In this document: piece after piece, positions 1-9,227 of the stretch
How the letters are laid out: every line of letters starts with the position of its first letter
How positions within the stretch are numbered: position 1 is the stretch's first letter
Assembly: GCA_047621325.1 (NCBI GenBank)
Contig: JBLHLT010000005.1
Location: forward strand, 62,001 to 126,000
Origin: Bermanella sp047621325
GTDB taxonomy: Bacteria; Pseudomonadota; Gammaproteobacteria; Pseudomonadales; Oceanobacteraceae
Reading direction: 5' to 3'
Length of the DNA stretch: 64,000 nt
Made by a program: the position numbers and the translations under genes
The notes under the pieces: model-generated
Told to the model about the DNA's origin: nothing
The model's database searches: none
What the model saw: only the letters and a program-made list of their open reading frames with translations

Positions 1-1
1 G

Positions 2-811
2 AATTCGATGTCGCTGTCTTATAACTTAGGCTTGTTATGGGAGCCTACTGATTGGTTTGCATGGGGTATGGCCTATCAAAGTGAAGCTAAGGATCAGCTT
101 AGTGGTGATTTTGAAATGGATTATTCTCGAGACTTTTCAGGCTTCTTTAGTGGCTTTAGAGGCTCTATTTTTGGTGCGATTATCGGTGCTATGTTTCAAC
201 TGCCATCTGGGGTTAGTAAAGAAACCGGCTATGTGACAACTGAATTCACCTATCCGCAGCACTTTCAGACGGGTTTTAAATTTCGCTTTTTTGATAAATT
301 GCAATTTAATATTGATGCCGGCTGGACAGATTACGATGAGTGGGATTCGTTCTATTTTGAATTTGATCGACAGCTCGATTTCTTGAATGCAGCAAAAATT
401 CTTGCTCCGGGTGAAGTAACAGGTAATACCTTACGACAATACCTTAACTATAAAAGTGTATGGAGTTTTGGATTTGGTCTTGAGTATCAAATGAGCACAC
501 GACTTAAAGCACGTCTTGGTTATGAGCCTCGTACCACGTCTATACCGACAGATCGTCGAAATGTAATGGCACCACTAGGCTTTGCGCCTATGTATGGTCT
601 TGGTTTTGGTTATCGCTGGGATTTAGATACAGAAATAGATGTTTCATTATCCTTTTTGCAAAGTAAAGAAACCATTACAGCGGATGAGCCGAGTGGATCA
701 CTTAACCAAGATTGCTTAACTTGTCTTGTTGCAAACCCATACCCAGGTTTAGATGTTGAAACAAAGCTAACTGTAGCGGCTGCCGGCATCACATTTAGAA
801 CTAAATTCTAA
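2..811 (+). CDS. FadL/OmpP1-family outer-membrane porin, C-terminal part (5' end outside window)
   Basis: This is the 3' part of a long-chain fatty acid or hydrophobic-compound porin of the FadL/TodX/OmpP1 family, located in the outer membrane. The reading frame is open from base 2, two codons before the first ATG at 8, so the true start is upstream. The visible part is rich in alternating aromatic and polar strands (YNLGLLWEPTDW, WSFGFGLEYQMS, LGFGYRWDLDT) typical of a beta-barrel, and it ends in phenylalanine (TFRTKF), the usual barrel assembly signal. The YNLGLLWEPTDWFAWG stretch resembles the FadL barrel segment that precedes an 'AYRS'-type strand. Its stop overlaps the start of the next lipoprotein gene (TAATG), suggesting translational coupling. 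The substrate cannot be told from sequence. Confidence 0.8.
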   Translation, partial: NSMSLSYNLGLLWEPTDWFAWGMAYQSEAKDQLSGDFEMDYSRDFSGFFSGFRGSIFGAIIGAMFQLPSGVSKETGYVTTEFTYPQHFQTGFKFRFFDKLQFNIDAGWTDYDEWDSFYFEFDRQLDFLNAAKILAPGEVTGNTLRQYLNYKSVWSFGFGLEYQMSTRLKARLGYEPRTTSIPTDRRNVMAPLGFAPMYGLGFGYRWDLDTEIDVSLSFLQSKETITADEPSGSLNQDCLTCLVANPYPGLDVETKLTVAAAGITFRTKF

Positions 812-1593
812 TGAAACCTATTATGATTGCTTCTTTGTGTTTTTCACTGTCAGCTTGCCAAGGGTTGCCTCAGGGTGACCCTGATTTTTATACATGGGTA
901 GATGAAACTGGGCAGATTAGAACTGTAAAAAAGAAAGCGACTAAATCAAGTGTAACGTCGATTACAAAAAATGAAAAAGCAGTTAGCGTTAATGATTTTG
1001 ATCCTAATGATTTTGTAGCATCAGAAAATATAGATAAAAAACTTTCTGATGAGAAATTGTTTGCTTGGCAAGATAATACAGGGGCTCAAATAGTTGTAGA
1101 GGAATTAATCGAAACCAAAGTTGAGGCCGACGAGTCGACTACTGCATTTAAAACTGAAGAGATAAATTTGAAGGCATTCAGGGAGGGCTCTCAAATTTTA
1201 TTTAAGGATATAGATGGGGTCTCAATTAGCTTGGAACGCTATTACCAGTTTAATCAAAGTACAAAGCAGGATTATTTATTGATTGAGCTTTACGACTCAA
1301 TGGAAAGGATTCAAGTTAAATCCTTTGTTTCTAGTGAGTCGGTGGCGATGCCGCAAATTATTCCGCTCACAGCCGAATTTAAGCAGGTTTACGCATTCGA
1401 AAATCCGTATCAGTTTAGAGAACCCGAGTCTTGGTATAGTTATGGCTACCTATATGGGGAGTTAAATATCCCAAAAGGGTCCTCTTATCTTCTGCTGTTG
1501 CCAAACCCTCTGTCCGGTGTTATCGAAGCGGAAGAGGGTATGATTATCAAGCAAAGTAACTTGGGTGATATTGTTTTAACATTGCTTAAGTAA
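811..1593 (+). CDS. Lipoprotein with two DUF4124-like motifs, function unknown
   Basis: The 260-residue product begins with a short signal peptide ending in a lipobox (LSAC, Cys16), so it should be a lipid-anchored envelope protein. Two similar motifs follow: FYTWVDETGQIRTV near residues 26-39 and LFAWQDNTGAQIVV near 83-96. The first looks like the W-x-D-x-x-G core of DUF4124 proteins; the second appears to be a diverged copy. The C-terminal half (about 120-260) is predicted from its alternating pattern to be beta-rich and is weakly reminiscent of MalM-type periplasmic proteins, but I do not claim that family. The ATG overlaps the stop codon of the FadL-like gene, so the two are probably co-expressed, and a role with the porin is a reasonable guess only. 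Confidence 0.7.
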   Translation: MKPIMIASLCFSLSACQGLPQGDPDFYTWVDETGQIRTVKKKATKSSVTSITKNEKAVSVNDFDPNDFVASENIDKKLSDEKLFAWQDNTGAQIVVEELIETKVEADESTTAFKTEEINLKAFREGSQILFKDIDGVSISLERYYQFNQSTKQDYLLIELYDSMERIQVKSFVSSESVAMPQIIPLTAEFKQVYAFENPYQFREPESWYSYGYLYGELNIPKGSSYLLLLPNPLSGVIEAEEGMIIKQSNLGDIVLTLLK

Positions 1594-1594
1594 T

Positions 1595-2407
1595 CTAGGC
1601 TCTTCGGTTTAGCTTGGTCTCGACCATTATGCGAGTGGATATTTCTTCAACAGATAAATCCGTTGTTGTAAGAAAAGGAATGTTCATACGTCTAAATAAC
1701 ATCTCTACTTCTTCTGTTTCGTAGTAGCACTGATTCAAAGAGGCATACCGGCTATTGGCTTTACGTTCATTTCGAATTGCAGCTAGGCGTTCTGGGTCGA
1801 TGGTTAGGCCAAATAATTTACTCTTAAACGGCTGAAGTGCGGATGGCAGCTCGCCACTCCCTAAATCTTCTTCAGTTAAAGGATAATTTGCCGCTTTAAT
1901 ACCAAATTGAAGCGCAAGATATAAGCAGCTAGGGGTTTTGCCTGAGCGCGATACACCAACCAGTATGATATCGGCTTTGTCATAGTGCTTTATTTTACTG
2001 CCGTCATCATTGTCCAATGCAAAATTAACCGCATCAATACGTGCAAGATAACTCTTATTGTTACCTCCAACATGAGATTTACCCACAGTGTAGCTTGAGC
2101 TTTTATTGAGCTCTTTTTCTAAAGGCGCAAGAAAAGTGGCAAAAATATCTACTTTAAACGCTTCAGCCTTGGATATCTCATCCCTAATATCTTGGTTTAC
2201 AATAGTATCAAATACAATTGCGCGACTACCGTGCTCAGCAATGCCGTTCAATCTTTGCACAACCTCCCGGGCCTTTTCAATTGTATCTATATACGGGAGT
2301 GTGATTTGCTCAAACTCTATACTTTCAAACTGCGCTAAAAGGCTGTGACCAAGGGTCTCAGCAGTGATGCCAGTGCCATCTGATATAAAAAATGCTTGTC
2401 GTTTCAT
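1595..2407 (-). CDS. ppsR: PEP synthase regulatory protein (bifunctional kinase/pyrophosphorylase)
   Basis: This is a DUF299-family protein that inactivates PEP synthase by ADP-dependent threonine phosphorylation and reactivates it by phosphate-dependent dephosphorylation, in the cytoplasm. The N-terminal FFISDGTGITAETLG block and the P-loop GVSRSGKT near residues 151-158 are both family signatures. The ATG at 2407 gives the family N-terminus MKRQAFFISDG; a TTG four codons upstream is possible but less likely. Length is 270 residues, as usual. It is divergent from ppsA with an 83-bp gap, the common arrangement in gammaproteobacteria, which supports both assignments. Confidence 0.95.
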   Translation of the reverse strand: MKRQAFFISDGTGITAETLGHSLLAQFESIEFEQITLPYIDTIEKAREVVQRLNGIAEHGSRAIVFDTIVNQDIRDEISKAEAFKVDIFATFLAPLEKELNKSSSYTVGKSHVGGNNKSYLARIDAVNFALDNDDGSKIKHYDKADIILVGVSRSGKTPSCLYLALQFGIKAANYPLTEEDLGSGELPSALQPFKSKLFGLTIDPERLAAIRNERKANSRYASLNQCYYETEEVEMLFRRMNIPFLTTTDLSVEEISTRIMVETKLNRRA

Positions 2408-2480
2408 TTTATTTAACAACTTTGTGAATACTCTCTAGAATTAGAGTACTATATCGCCGAGTCGCGCACTAGGTTTCATG

Positions 2481-2486
2481 GGAGGT
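2481..2486 (+). promoter_or_regulatory. Strong ribosome-binding site deciding the TTG start of ppsA
   Basis: GGAGGT lies five bases before TTG at 2491. The nearby ATG at 2478 is out of frame with ppsA, so this site fixes the unusual TTG start. Confidence 0.8.
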
Positions 2487-2490
2487 AAGC

Positions 2491-4860
2491 TTGAATAATC
2501 ACGTTATTTGGTTCGATCAACTAGGTATGGCTGATGTAGATAAGGTGGGCGGTAAAAACGCGTCACTTGGAGAGATGATCAGTAATTTGTCATCATCTGG
2601 CGTCAATGTACCGAATGGTTTTGCGACAACGGCAGACGCATTCCGCTTATTTCTTGAGCAAAATAACTTAAAAAGCCAAATAGAAACAAAACTAGCCAGT
2701 ATCACAGATGGCTCATTATCTGATTTAAATTCTGTCGGCGCCGAGATTCGCGCACTCATATTATCTGCACCCCTTCCGCTTGAATTAGAACAAGCCATTA
2801 AAGTTAACCTTAAAAAATTACAAGGAACTGATGGCGAGATTTCTGTCGCGGTTCGGTCTTCTGCTACAGCAGAAGACTTACCTGATGCGTCTTTTGCTGG
2901 CCAGCAAGAAACGTTTTTAAATATCGTTGGTGAGCAAGCGGTATTGCAATCCGTCAAGGAAGTATTTGCATCACTCTATAATGACCGGGCAATTAGTTAT
3001 CGTAGCCATCAGGGTTACGAGCATCATGACGTCGCGCTATCTGTGGGCGTCCAGCGCATGGTAAGAAGTGAAAGTGGTTCAGCGGGGGTTATGTTTACAC
3101 TTGATACTGAGTCTGGTTTCGATCAAGTCGTATTTATTACCAGCGCATATGGTTTAGGCGAGACAGTTGTACAAGGGGCTGTAAACCCAGATGAATTTTA
3201 TGTGCATAAAAAGTCGTTGGAAGAAGGGCGTCCCGCTATTCTTCGCCGTAATCTTGGTGCTAAAGCCGTTAAGATGATTTACAACCAAGACCCTTCTGTA
3301 GAGTCACCGGTTGAAACGGTTCGGGTTGATCGTGAAGAGCGTTTCAAATTTAGCATCAGTGATGATGATATCAATGTTCTTGCCAAACAAGCCCTAATCA
3401 TTGAAAAACACTATAAACGTCCAATGGATATTGAATGGGCAAAAGACGGTGTGAATGGTGAAATATATATTGTTCAAGCTCGCCCTGAAACAGTAAAAAG
3501 CCGCACCAGTAAAAATGTGATGGAGCGCTATATTCTGAAAGAAACCGGTAAGGTTTTATGTGAGGGTAGGAGTGTAGGTCATCGAATTGGTCGAGGTCCC
3601 GTTAAGGTGCTGCGTAATGTCAATCAAATGCACGATATCGATGAAGGCGACATCTTAGTAGCTGACATGACGGACCCAGATTGGGAACCTATCATGAAAA
3701 AAGCCAGTGCAATTGTCACTAACCGTGGCGGCCGTACGTGTCATGCTGCCATTATTGCCCGTGAGCTTGGTATTCCCGCTGTTGTGGGTTGTGGTGACGC
3801 CACCGATGAGTTGCAAGATGGCCAGCTAGTTACGGTATCTTGTGCAGAAGGGGATACTGGTTTTATTTATGACGGCTCACTTGAGTTTGAACATAAAACA
3901 AACTCAGTGGGTAATATGCCTGATTTGCCGTTTAAGATTATGATGAATGTGGGCAACCCTGATAGAGCATTTGATTTCCAAAGCTTACCAAATGAAGGTG
4001 TAGGGCTTGCACGCTTAGAATTTATCATTAATCGTATGATTGGCGTACACCCTAAAGCTCTTTTGAATTTTGATTCTTTACCTGAAGAGGTCAAGTCCAC
4101 TGTTGAACGTCGCATTGCTGGTTACGCGTCACCAATCGATTTTTATGTTGAAAAGTTAGTTGAGGGCATTAGTACTTTAGCTGCGGCGTTTTATCCTAAA
4201 AAAGTTATTGTGCGCTTATCTGACTTTAAATCTAACGAGTACGCTAATCTTATTGGTGGTCGCCTATATGAGCCTGAAGAAGAAAACCCAATGCTGGGCT
4301 TTAGAGGGGCGGCTCGATATATTAGTAAATCATTTCGTGATTGTTTTGAGTTGGAATGCAGAGCAATAAAAAAAGTACGTGATGAAATGGGTCTTTCCAA
4401 TGTTGAGCTAATGGTGCCATTTGTTCGAACGGTTGGAGAGGCAAAACAAGTGGTTGAATTACTCTCATCAAATGGCCTGAAGCGTGGTGAGAATGGACTT
4501 CGTTTAATTATGATGTGTGAACTGCCAGCAAATGCATTGTTGGCGGATGAATTTTTGGAATACTTTGATGGCTACTCCATTGGTTCAAATGACTTAACCC
4601 AGCTCACCCTTGGTTTGGATCGTGATTCAGGGGTAATAGCCCATTTATTTGATGAACGAAACAGTGCAATTAGAAAATTAATGCACATGGCCATATCGGC
4701 GTGTAAAAAACAAAATAAATACATTGGTATATGTGGTCAGGGTCCAAGTGATCACCCTGATTTTGCTAAATGGCTGATGGATGAAGGTATAGATAGTGTT
4801 TCTTTAAACCCTGATTCTGTACTTGATACATGGTTCTATTTGGCAGAAAAAGAGCAATAA
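2491..4860 (+). CDS. ppsA: Phosphoenolpyruvate synthase
   Basis: This enzyme converts pyruvate, ATP and water to PEP, AMP and phosphate, the entry step of gluconeogenesis from C2/C3 compounds. At 789 residues it matches the usual length of about 790. In order it shows an N-terminal nucleotide-binding domain (VGGKNASLGEMI; SSATAEDLPDASFAGQQET), the phosphohistidine swivel domain (TNRGGRTCHAAIIARELG, with the histidine acceptor) and the C-terminal PEP-binding barrel (RLSDFKSNEYANLIGG; GSNDLTQLTLGLDRDSG). Translation starts at TTG 2491 behind a strong Shine-Dalgarno. It is controlled post-translationally by the divergent ppsR product. An alpha/beta hydrolase gene follows 8 bp downstream, probably on the same transcript. 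Confidence 0.97.
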   Translation: MNNHVIWFDQLGMADVDKVGGKNASLGEMISNLSSSGVNVPNGFATTADAFRLFLEQNNLKSQIETKLASITDGSLSDLNSVGAEIRALILSAPLPLELEQAIKVNLKKLQGTDGEISVAVRSSATAEDLPDASFAGQQETFLNIVGEQAVLQSVKEVFASLYNDRAISYRSHQGYEHHDVALSVGVQRMVRSESGSAGVMFTLDTESGFDQVVFITSAYGLGETVVQGAVNPDEFYVHKKSLEEGRPAILRRNLGAKAVKMIYNQDPSVESPVETVRVDREERFKFSISDDDINVLAKQALIIEKHYKRPMDIEWAKDGVNGEIYIVQARPETVKSRTSKNVMERYILKETGKVLCEGRSVGHRIGRGPVKVLRNVNQMHDIDEGDILVADMTDPDWEPIMKKASAIVTNRGGRTCHAAIIARELGIPAVVGCGDATDELQDGQLVTVSCAEGDTGFIYDGSLEFEHKTNSVGNMPDLPFKIMMNVGNPDRAFDFQSLPNEGVGLARLEFIINRMIGVHPKALLNFDSLPEEVKSTVERRIAGYASPIDFYVEKLVEGISTLAAAFYPKKVIVRLSDFKSNEYANLIGGRLYEPEEENPMLGFRGAARYISKSFRDCFELECRAIKKVRDEMGLSNVELMVPFVRTVGEAKQVVELLSSNGLKRGENGLRLIMMCELPANALLADEFLEYFDGYSIGSNDLTQLTLGLDRDSGVIAHLFDERNSAIRKLMHMAISACKKQNKYIGICGQGPSDHPDFAKWLMDEGIDSVSLNPDSVLDTWFYLAEKEQ

Positions 4861-4868
4861 GGTTTTAA

Positions 4869-5825
4869 ATGAAAAGTAGCAGTTCTTTATTTCCTGTAGC
4901 GCTGATGAAAGCCGAAGTTTTATCATCAGAGTTTATTGAAGATACATATTTACTGAAACCTAATAACAGTAACGATACAACCGTTCAAATAGCATTGTCA
5001 CGTTTGGGTTATTATGAGAATCAAAATTCAAGCCGAGGTGTCCCTGTTGTTCTGGTGCATGGCGCTTTCTCTAATCGTGGGATTTGGTTAGATGCTCACC
5101 TACAAGGCGCAGCACGCATTCTGCTTGAAAGTGGTTTTGATCCTTGGATGCTAGAAGTGCGGGGGCATGGCGATAGCCCTGAAAATGCGTTCTATCTAAA
5201 AAACTCTCTCGAGCAATATGCACAATTTGATTTGCCCGCAGTGCAGTTATTTTTGTTTGAGCAAACTCAACAAAAAGCGTTTTGGATTGGTCATTCAAGT
5301 GGTGGCGTTTGCATCGCAACTGCACTTGCAGGCAAGCATTTGAGCGAAGATAAAGTGGCTGGGGCGGTCCTTTTTGGGGCGCAGGTGTCCCGCTACCCAT
5401 TTCCGCTATATATTCCATTTATACGTTCAATTATTAAAATTTGGCTTTTAACAAAAAAGCGAATTACGAATGCTAAACTTGGCCCAGAGTTGGAGCCAAG
5501 AGGAGTAGCTAAAGAATTTATTCGCTGGTCTGGGTTTTTTACTCGCTGGAAACCTAAGCAGGGTGTTTCATACTGGAAAGGACTTCAGGATGTCAGTATT
5601 CCTGTTATATCATTTGGTGCAAAAAAAGATTCCGGTGATCCTGCAAAATCCTGCAAAAAATTACTTGATACGTTTGCAGGGGAGAAAAGTTTTCATTTAT
5701 TATCAAAAGCTAACGGTTATTCGCAGGATTACAATCATGGCAGTATGATTAAAAGCGAGCCTGCTCAAAAAGAAGTATGGCCACAAGTCGTTACTTGGCT
5801 GAAAAACATTAAACAAAATAGTTAA
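4869..5825 (+). CDS. Alpha/beta-fold hydrolase, substrate unknown
   Basis: The 318-residue protein is a cytoplasmic alpha/beta hydrolase. It has the oxyanion-hole HGAF (VVLVHGAFSNRGIW), the nucleophile elbow GHSSGG with catalytic serine, a candidate acid in GAKKDSGDP and a candidate histidine in DYNHGSMI near the C-terminus. The layout resembles lysophospholipase or lipase-like hydrolases, but nothing fixes the substrate. No signal peptide is visible. The gene sits 8 bp after ppsA with AAGG before its ATG, and 14 bp before rraA, so all three may be one transcription unit. Confidence 0.85.
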   Translation: MKSSSSLFPVALMKAEVLSSEFIEDTYLLKPNNSNDTTVQIALSRLGYYENQNSSRGVPVVLVHGAFSNRGIWLDAHLQGAARILLESGFDPWMLEVRGHGDSPENAFYLKNSLEQYAQFDLPAVQLFLFEQTQQKAFWIGHSSGGVCIATALAGKHLSEDKVAGAVLFGAQVSRYPFPLYIPFIRSIIKIWLLTKKRITNAKLGPELEPRGVAKEFIRWSGFFTRWKPKQGVSYWKGLQDVSIPVISFGAKKDSGDPAKSCKKLLDTFAGEKSFHLLSKANGYSQDYNHGSMIKSEPAQKEVWPQVVTWLKNIKQNS

Positions 5826-5839
5826 AAAGAGGATTTATA

Positions 5840-6328
5840 ATGACTCAATATATTACACCTGATTTATGTGATGAGTATCCTGAAGTAGAAGTGCTTGAGC
5901 CAATGTTCAATAATTATGGCGGTCGCGAATCATTTGGCGGTGAGGTTGTCACCATTAAATGTCATGAGGATAACTCTCTGGTGAAAGAGAATGTCGATAA
6001 GCCCGGTACCGGTAAAGTCATGGTTGTAGATGGTGGCGGATCACTGCGCAATGCATTACTAGGTGACATGCTAGCTGAAAAAGCAGCTAAAAATGGCTGG
6101 GAAGGTATCGTCATTTATGGCTGCATTCGTGATGTCGATGTCATCATGGAAACAGATCTAGGTGTTCAGGCTTTAGCTACAAATCCACGTAAAACTGAGA
6201 AGAAGGGCATTGGTGAAATGAATGTGCCGATTAAATTTGCAGGGGTAGATATCCGTCCTGGTCAATTTATTTACGCTGATAACAATGGCATTATTCTTTC
6301 TAATAAGCCTTTATCAATGCCAAGTTAA
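5840..6328 (+). CDS. rraA: Regulator of RNase E activity RraA family protein
   Basis: RraA binds RNase E and damps its endonuclease activity; related proteins can act as class II oxaloacetate decarboxylase/HMG aldolases. The 162-residue length and the blocks GTGKVMVVDGGGSLRNALLGD and GWEGIVIYGCIRDVD are typical, including the glycine-rich loop and the G-x-x-R-D motif. The C-terminus (GVDIRPGQFIYADNNGIILS) also fits. A good Shine-Dalgarno (AGAGGA) precedes the ATG. It ends just before a strong bidirectional terminator shared with rapA. Confidence 0.93.
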   Translation: MTQYITPDLCDEYPEVEVLEPMFNNYGGRESFGGEVVTIKCHEDNSLVKENVDKPGTGKVMVVDGGGSLRNALLGDMLAEKAAKNGWEGIVIYGCIRDVDVIMETDLGVQALATNPRKTEKKGIGEMNVPIKFAGVDIRPGQFIYADNNGIILSNKPLSMPS

Positions 6329-6351
6329 TCTATGTATTAACCGCTAGAAAT

Positions 6352-6379
6352 AAAAAAGGTCGCTCTGGCGACCTTTTTT
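6352..6379. terminator. Bidirectional intrinsic terminator between rraA and rapA
   Basis: AAAAAAGGTCGC and GCGACCTTTTTT form a 12-bp stem with a TCTG loop. An A-run on one side and a T-run on the other let it serve both converging genes. Confidence 0.92.
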
Positions 6380-6386
6380 ATTTCTG

Positions 6387-9083
6387 TTACTTTGAAAAAT
6401 TAATCCACACACAAAGAGAAAGAAGCTTGGGCTTTGTAGCCTCTAGGTACTGAATAGCCTCATTAGTGTTTTGCTGGAGCGCTTCAATTTCTAACTGATA
6501 ACTGCCAGGTGTGATCTCCAGTGATATGTATCGAGCCAGCTCTTGATCGCTTTTAGCTTTAAGGTCTGCAATGGATTGCGCGATATTATCTTTGGAAGTA
6601 TGAGCAGCGAGTCGTTCGCTTAATGTAACTGCGTTTTCAATGCTCGCTTGTTTCATTTCAATGACCTCTCTGGCCATTTCTTTTGAAAGCAACTCGTGTT
6701 CATCTCGCATCTTTTCGATATCAATAATACGAGTCATATTTTTCAAGTCTTCGCTGATAACATACTTACGTAATTGAGGGTTAAGCTGGCGATTAAGCTC
6801 AAGTCGCCCAGGACCCTCCGCTTTTACTTGGTATAAGGTTTCAATAAACACCTGTCCGTTTTTATACTCAGAATTATCAAATAAAGCACATGAGGTAAAC
6901 GCGTCGCCACTTGCTTCAAGATCATCGAGGATACCTCGAATCCAAGGGTGATCCCAGGATATGAATTCTAAATCTTCACGTGCAGACGCCTGTTTACGAC
7001 TAAAGGTGATGGTTGCCTTTTCATCACGCAAACTATTTATAAATGAAAACGGGCAATTTTCTTGAGGACTAACAATGATGTTTTCATTACTGGCTATCTC
7101 AGTTTCGATATGTCCGTTATCGAAAATATTCAGCATTAAATCTTTTAGTTTATTGTTGTCACTGTCAGCTTGTGCAACAGAATCAATTAGCCCGCTTACA
7201 CGGCTTTCTTGAAAGGAGTGTTGTTCTAGCAAGCGATCTCGGCCTTGCTCAATTTCTTGGAGTAATTGGCGGCTCGCTTCTTTCGCTTGCATGATGATGG
7301 ATTCAGCATTCTCACCTGACTCAAGCATATCTTCAATTTCGTAACCGTAAGCTTCAAAAATTGGCGACGCTGCTGGGTTAGGTTGGCTGAACATATCAAA
7401 GCCATGGTGATAGAGTGCGGCTAATCTTGCTTGCTTGGTTTTAGATTGAACAGGGATGTGTATATATATGTCACTGCCCTGACCAATTCGATCGAGACGT
7501 CCAATTCTTTGGTCTACAAGGTCTGGGTGTTCAGGCAGGTCAAATAAAATTAGGTGCTGGGCATGCTGGAAATTGCGACCTTCACCACCAATTTCACTGC
7601 TTACTAGTATTTGAATGCCATCTTCTTCTGTGAATCTAGCGGCTATTTGATCACGCTCAATCAACGAATAGTGCTCATGGAATGCGCCAGATCTAATTAA
7701 AGTGCGTTGATTTATATTTTCACTAATTGATTGCGCGGCTTCCGGGCTGTGGCAAATAATTAAAACTTTTTGCTCGCCAATATTAGGAAGCCAGTCAATT
7801 AGCCAATCTAAGGTGGTTTGCTCTTTAAGGTGGTAAAACTCACTGTGACGGGTTGGAAAGCCTGAAATACTGCGGCGAGTATTTCGATAGACCATGCGGC
7901 CAGTGCCATAACGATCGGCCATCCAATCTATAAATTGAGATTCAGATGAACCATTTTGTAATACAGACTGTGCGTAGTCATTGAGCTTGTCATCGTTAAG
8001 TTGTGCAATTAAATCGAGGGCGTTGGCTAAACCACTAACTTCTATGCTCTCAACAATTTCACTGACAATACCGTATTTTTGTTCTTCATTTAAAAATTGC
8101 TCTAAGTCGGGAAAACGTAAAGGGTCCAATAAATGTAAGCGTGCAAAGTGACTTTCAACGCCAAGCTGCTCAGGTGTTGCAGTGAGTAATAAAACGCCCG
8201 AGCTGACTTTTGATAACCCTAGTGCTGATTGATAGGCCTTTGATTCCCATTGCAAGCGGTGGCTTTCGTCAATAACCATCATATCCCATTGAGTATTAAG
8301 GGCTTGATCTAGGTATTGACTGCCATTTAGCCAATCAAAATTACAAAGAGCGACTTGGATTTGATTAAACGGATTTTCACCTTGTTGTTCGGCACAAAAT
8401 TCGTCATCAATGAGAGTGCAGTCCAAATTGAATTTGCGTTTCATTTCAACCAGCCACTGGTTGACCAATGACGAGGGTACACAGATTAAAATTCGCTGGG
8501 CGCGCTGGCTGGCCATAAGTTGGTGAATAACGAGGCCTGCTTCAATTGTTTTACCAAGCCCAACTTCGTCGGCCAATAATGCACGTGGCAGTGGCATATT
8601 TAGGATTTGTTGTGCAACGTCAAATTGGTGGGGGATGATATTAATTTTAGGTCCAACAAAGCCATGACTTCGTTTGCCTTGCTGTTCGGTATAAGCCGTA
8701 ACCAATCGGCCATACAAGTTGCTCCACTTAAAGCTACCAATTTGGCCAGCCTTAAGGCGCTCGATAGGGGATACCTTACCTTCATCTGGCGCGATGTCGG
8801 CCTCTTCAATCCAGATGTGTTCACTGATTTGATACAGATATAATCCGGCGTCTTCTTTAATCGCTAGGATATTTGCTTCCAATCCCGAAACAAGAGACAC
8901 GTGATCATTCACTTCAAAACGACAGCGAATTAATGGTGTATTACCAATAGAGTAAAGACGGGTGTCTTCTGCAAGAGGGAAATCAATATTTACACGACGA
9001 CCTTGTGACTCACTTACAATACCTAGCCCAAGCTCCGGTTCAGCTAAACTTATCCATCGCTGACCACAAATAAATTGACTCAT
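6387..9083 (-). CDS. rapA: RNA polymerase-associated helicase-like ATPase RapA
   Basis: RapA (HepA) is a Swi2/Snf2-family ATPase that recycles RNA polymerase. Visible features are the N-terminal Tudor-like start CGQRWISLAEPELGLG, motif I DEVGLGKTIEAG, motif II DESH, motif III LLTATPEQLG, motif V region SSEIGGEGRNFQ and motif VI DQRIGRLDRIGQ. The product is 898 residues from ATG 9083, somewhat shorter than the roughly 968 of E. coli. That start is preceded by GGGGG; an in-frame ATG at 9107 would add eight residues and is less likely. It is convergent with rraA and divergent from the radical SAM gene. Confidence 0.95.
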   Translation of the reverse strand: MSQFICGQRWISLAEPELGLGIVSESQGRRVNIDFPLAEDTRLYSIGNTPLIRCRFEVNDHVSLVSGLEANILAIKEDAGLYLYQISEHIWIEEADIAPDEGKVSPIERLKAGQIGSFKWSNLYGRLVTAYTEQQGKRSHGFVGPKINIIPHQFDVAQQILNMPLPRALLADEVGLGKTIEAGLVIHQLMASQRAQRILICVPSSLVNQWLVEMKRKFNLDCTLIDDEFCAEQQGENPFNQIQVALCNFDWLNGSQYLDQALNTQWDMMVIDESHRLQWESKAYQSALGLSKVSSGVLLLTATPEQLGVESHFARLHLLDPLRFPDLEQFLNEEQKYGIVSEIVESIEVSGLANALDLIAQLNDDKLNDYAQSVLQNGSSESQFIDWMADRYGTGRMVYRNTRRSISGFPTRHSEFYHLKEQTTLDWLIDWLPNIGEQKVLIICHSPEAAQSISENINQRTLIRSGAFHEHYSLIERDQIAARFTEEDGIQILVSSEIGGEGRNFQHAQHLILFDLPEHPDLVDQRIGRLDRIGQGSDIYIHIPVQSKTKQARLAALYHHGFDMFSQPNPAASPIFEAYGYEIEDMLESGENAESIIMQAKEASRQLLQEIEQGRDRLLEQHSFQESRVSGLIDSVAQADSDNNKLKDLMLNIFDNGHIETEIASNENIIVSPQENCPFSFINSLRDEKATITFSRKQASAREDLEFISWDHPWIRGILDDLEASGDAFTSCALFDNSEYKNGQVFIETLYQVKAEGPGRLELNRQLNPQLRKYVISEDLKNMTRIIDIEKMRDEHELLSKEMAREVIEMKQASIENAVTLSERLAAHTSKDNIAQSIADLKAKSDQELARYISLEITPGSYQLEIEALQQNTNEAIQYLEATKPKLLSLCVWINFSK

Positions 9084-9227
9084 AATACCCCCAAAATTGA
9101 ACCGCATATTTTAGCATTTAGTCAGGGTAAGCTCAGCCATTTTTAACAACAAATTTAAGGATAAGTTAAATTGCTGCTAATAGCTTTAACGTGCGAAAAT
9201 AAGGCAGATTTTTAAAGGTATTGAAGC

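Noticed and set aside
2433..2446. Short CTCTA/TAGAG inverted repeat between ppsR and ppsA
   Set aside because: Arms are only five bases and no known regulator motif fits.
2517..2957. Open frame of 146 codons on the minus strand
   Set aside because: It is antisense to the conserved N-terminal domain of ppsA and resembles no family I know.
5071..5418. Open frame of 115 codons on the minus strand
   Set aside because: It lies wholly inside the alpha/beta hydrolase gene, whose protein has clear family motifs.
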